Assembly (NCBI RefSeq): GCF_001613065.1
Contig: NZ_BDBQ01000052.1
Coordinates: 59,553-123,552, forward strand
Source of the DNA: Nocardia miyunensis NBRC 108239
GTDB taxonomy: Bacteria > Actinomycetota > Actinomycetes > Mycobacteriales > Mycobacteriaceae
DNA: 64,000 nucleotides
Reading direction: 5' to 3'
Position 1 is the first letter of the stretch, and every line of letters begins with the position of its first letter. Below are positions 62,317 to 64,000 of the stretch, in pieces. The translations under genes and the position numbers were made by a program. Under the pieces are notes generated by a model. The model did not search any database and was not told the origin of the DNA. It saw nothing but the letters and a program-made list of their open reading frames with translations.

Positions 62317-62511
62317 ATGAAAGTGATTGTCGACCAAGGCAAATGCATCGGATCCGGGCAGTGCGTGATGTCCGCGTCCGATGTGTTCGATCAGAGTGAT
62401 TCCGACGGGATCGTGCTGCTGCTCGATGAGCATCCACCGGCCGATCGGATCGACCAGGTGCGCGAGGCGGCCGCCCTCTGCCCCGCCCTCGCCATCACGC
62501 TCGAGGACTGA
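62317..62511 (+). CDS. Ferredoxin, [3Fe-4S] type
   Basis: 64 residues. The cluster ligands are in KCIGSGQC (C-x5-C) and AALCPALAI, giving three Cys with the middle position occupied by Gly, as in P450-dedicated 3Fe-4S ferredoxins. It is the electron donor of the P450 encoded directly before it. Start ATG 62317 with AGGAGT upstream. Confidence 0.93.
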   Translation: MKVIVDQGKCIGSGQCVMSASDVFDQSDSDGIVLLLDEHPPADRIDQVREAAALCPALAITLED

Positions 62512-62526
62512 GCGCCCGGGTCCACG

Positions 62527-63630
62527 TCATTCGGAGGCCGGATGGTGGTGATCGCGCGGCGGAGTGAGTTCGTCGATCACCACCACATTTCCACCGGAGT
62601 GTTTGGCCCGGTACATGGCGGCGTCGGCCGATTGCAGCAGCCGGTCCGGGCTCGGACGGGGGCACCGGGGACAGATCGTCGAATCGAAGACCACGACACC
62701 GACACTCGCGGTGACCTCCACAGCGGTCTCCGTCGGTTCGGCGACCACGTGACGTAGTCGTTCGGCCTCGGTGCGCGCGGCGGCCATGGCGATCGGCGCG
62801 GCCACCACGAACTCCTCCCCGCCCGTGCGCGCCACCACCGCGGCTCCTCCCGCGGCGTCATGCAACCGCCGAGCGGTCCGCACCAGGACCGCATCGCCGA
62901 CGCGGTGCCCCCAGGTGTCGTTCACGCTCTTGAACCGGTCGAGATCGAAGGACATCACACAGATCGCGGGACACCGCTCGACCAACAGCGGCAGCCGAAT
63001 CTCCAGACCCCGGCGGTTCAGCAGGTGCGTCAACGGATCCGACAGCGATTCGGTACGCAGCAGCCAGTAGACGACCTGTAGCGCGGGCAACATGCTGACC
63101 ACCGACACGAACAGCAACAATCCGACCGCAACAGCCAAATGGACATCGCCGCCGCCGGTGACGATCCGCACCGAGAACACGATCACGGACAGCAACGACC
63201 ACACCGAATGCGCCGCCAACGCCCGCGCGCTGTGGAAAAAGCCCACGTAGCCGCCGGTGACTACCAGCAGCACCGCGCCCGTGGCTCCGAACAGCCGATC
63301 CGGCACCTGGAGGAACTCCACGGTGAACAGGACGTCCGCGCCGCCGACCAATACCAGCGACTCGGTCTTGCTCGGCCAGGGCAGCAGCCACCAGCGCAGC
63401 GCCCACAGCACCCCGCACAGCACCCCGATCGTCGAAGCAATGCCGGGTTCGCCGGGCGGCCCCACCGGTGTCCCCGCGATCACCGCACCCATCATCGCGA
63501 TCGCAGCGCCCGCGATGCCGATCAGTATTTTCAGCGGACCCAGTGCGGATCGAGCCGCCAGGGTGCGCACCAACCAGCGGTAGTCGACCGGATCGTTCCA
63601 CCAGGCCCGCAGCGTCTTTCCGTCGTTCAT
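62527..63630 (-). CDS. Membrane-anchored GGDEF protein (diguanylate cyclase)
   Basis: About 367 residues. The first 200 hold roughly six membrane helices (for example LKILIGIAGAAIAMMGAVIAG, VLLVVTGGYVGFFHSARAL, VHLAVAVGLLLFVSVVSML). Residues 205-360 are a GGDEF domain with DPLTHLLNRRGLEIRL, FDLDRFKSVNDTWGHRVGDAVLV and the active-site GGEEF (TGGEEFVV), so it should make cyclic di-GMP. No EAL domain is fused. Start ATG 63630 after GGGTGAGTCG; a GTG at 63663 is possible. It is convergent with the ferredoxin, 15 bp apart. Confidence 0.9.
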   Translation of the reverse strand: MNDGKTLRAWWNDPVDYRWLVRTLAARSALGPLKILIGIAGAAIAMMGAVIAGTPVGPPGEPGIASTIGVLCGVLWALRWWLLPWPSKTESLVLVGGADVLFTVEFLQVPDRLFGATGAVLLVVTGGYVGFFHSARALAAHSVWSLLSVIVFSVRIVTGGGDVHLAVAVGLLLFVSVVSMLPALQVVYWLLRTESLSDPLTHLLNRRGLEIRLPLLVERCPAICVMSFDLDRFKSVNDTWGHRVGDAVLVRTARRLHDAAGGAAVVARTGGEEFVVAAPIAMAAARTEAERLRHVVAEPTETAVEVTASVGVVVFDSTICPRCPRPSPDRLLQSADAAMYRAKHSGGNVVVIDELTPPRDHHHPASE

Positions 63631-63950
63631 CGACTCACCCGTGGTCCCGACCGCATGCCCCACCGTTGCTCGTACCGAGTGCGAGAGTTCCAGGAAATCT
63701 CACCAGCTAATCCGCAGCAGTCTAGACCCGATGGTCATAGCCGACGCACGAATACAGACCACAGTCCTGACCATCGCGGCACGCACACGCTACAGATCGT
63801 CGATCGGGCGAGTTCGTGAGTGTGGTTACGGGTCGACGTCACGGCGATTCACGCTGCGGCCGATGCGTGTCGGTATCGCGCTCGGAATGGTTCGGGCGTC
63901 TATTCTGCGCTGGTCAGACGCTTTACCCCGGCGAGTGGATCGAGGCGGTC
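63631..63950. other. Intergenic region without a gene (320 bp)
   Basis: Divergent region between the GGDEF gene and a gene starting at 63951. Nothing beyond expected promoters was recognised. Confidence 0.45.
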
Positions 63951-64000
63951 ATGGCGGTCGAGTTCTTTACCAATGCGCGCATCCGGCCGATGTCGCGAAC
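63951..64000 (+). CDS. N-terminal start of an unknown gene (cut by window edge)
   Basis: ATG at 63951 follows GAGGCGGTC. Sixteen codons are visible (MAVEFFTNARIRPMSR); this opening resembles the first strand of amidohydrolase-family proteins but is too short to assign. Confidence 0.4.
   Translation, partial: MAVEFFTNARIRPMSR

Overview
The window is high-GC actinobacterial DNA, most likely from Nocardia or a close mycolic-acid relative. The reasons are an Emb-type arabinosyltransferase (21021-24302), frequent GTG starts, several apparent leaderless promoters (TANNNT 6-8 nt before a start codon), many P450, Rieske and oxidoreductase genes, and a lytic protein aimed at arabinan and peptidoglycan. 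No rRNA, tRNA, CRISPR array or transposase was seen.

Layout. 1-3588: an FAD monooxygenase (cut by the window edge) divergent from an MFS exporter and a P450, with an ArsR regulator whose operator resembles the exporter's. 3656-7094: the conserved trio of circularly permuted ATP-grasp, alpha-E and transglutaminase-like genes. 7387-10494: a Rieske oxygenase, DUF35 and thiolase-like operon (ring or side-chain catabolism). 10718-20927: a hydrolase, then a tetrahydrofolate one-carbon block (LigM-like O-demethylase, two MetF-like proteins, PurU, FolD), a PucR-type regulator, a binding lipoprotein and an acyl-CoA synthetase. 21021-24302: Emb. 24669-28211: a complete NMT1/SsuA-type ABC importer. 28228-34556: short-chain amide use (formamidase FmdA/FmdB, NCS1 permease, cytoplasmic AmiC-like sensor, MarR regulator, aliphatic amidase AmiE). 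34541-41288: a GntR-controlled cluster of hydantoinase, arylmalonate-decarboxylase/racemase-like protein, second NCS1 permease and amidase, marked by six copies of a TTTGGTATRCCAAA operator. 41536-46259: an NAD-dependent DNA ligase, a DUF5995 protein and a secreted lipase. 59204-64000: a methyltransferase, a broken LysR fragment, TetR/P450/ferredoxin, a GGDEF membrane protein and the start of one more gene.

The most unusual part is 46658-58862 on the minus strand. It holds six tightly packed genes: a 1,096-residue multi-domain cell-wall hydrolase without signal peptide (M23, DUF1906, amidase, DUF4185/endo-D-arabinanase), a lysozyme-like protein, a DUF4071-like/TPR protein, a SLOG-patatin phospholipase, a SIR2-like/TIR protein and a STAND NTPase with 14 WD40 repeats. 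The last four have immune/conflict domain types. Their spacing suggests one transcript joining a signalling and membrane/NAD-attacking module to lytic enzymes. My inference is a defence or programmed-lysis system; nothing in the sequence proves it.
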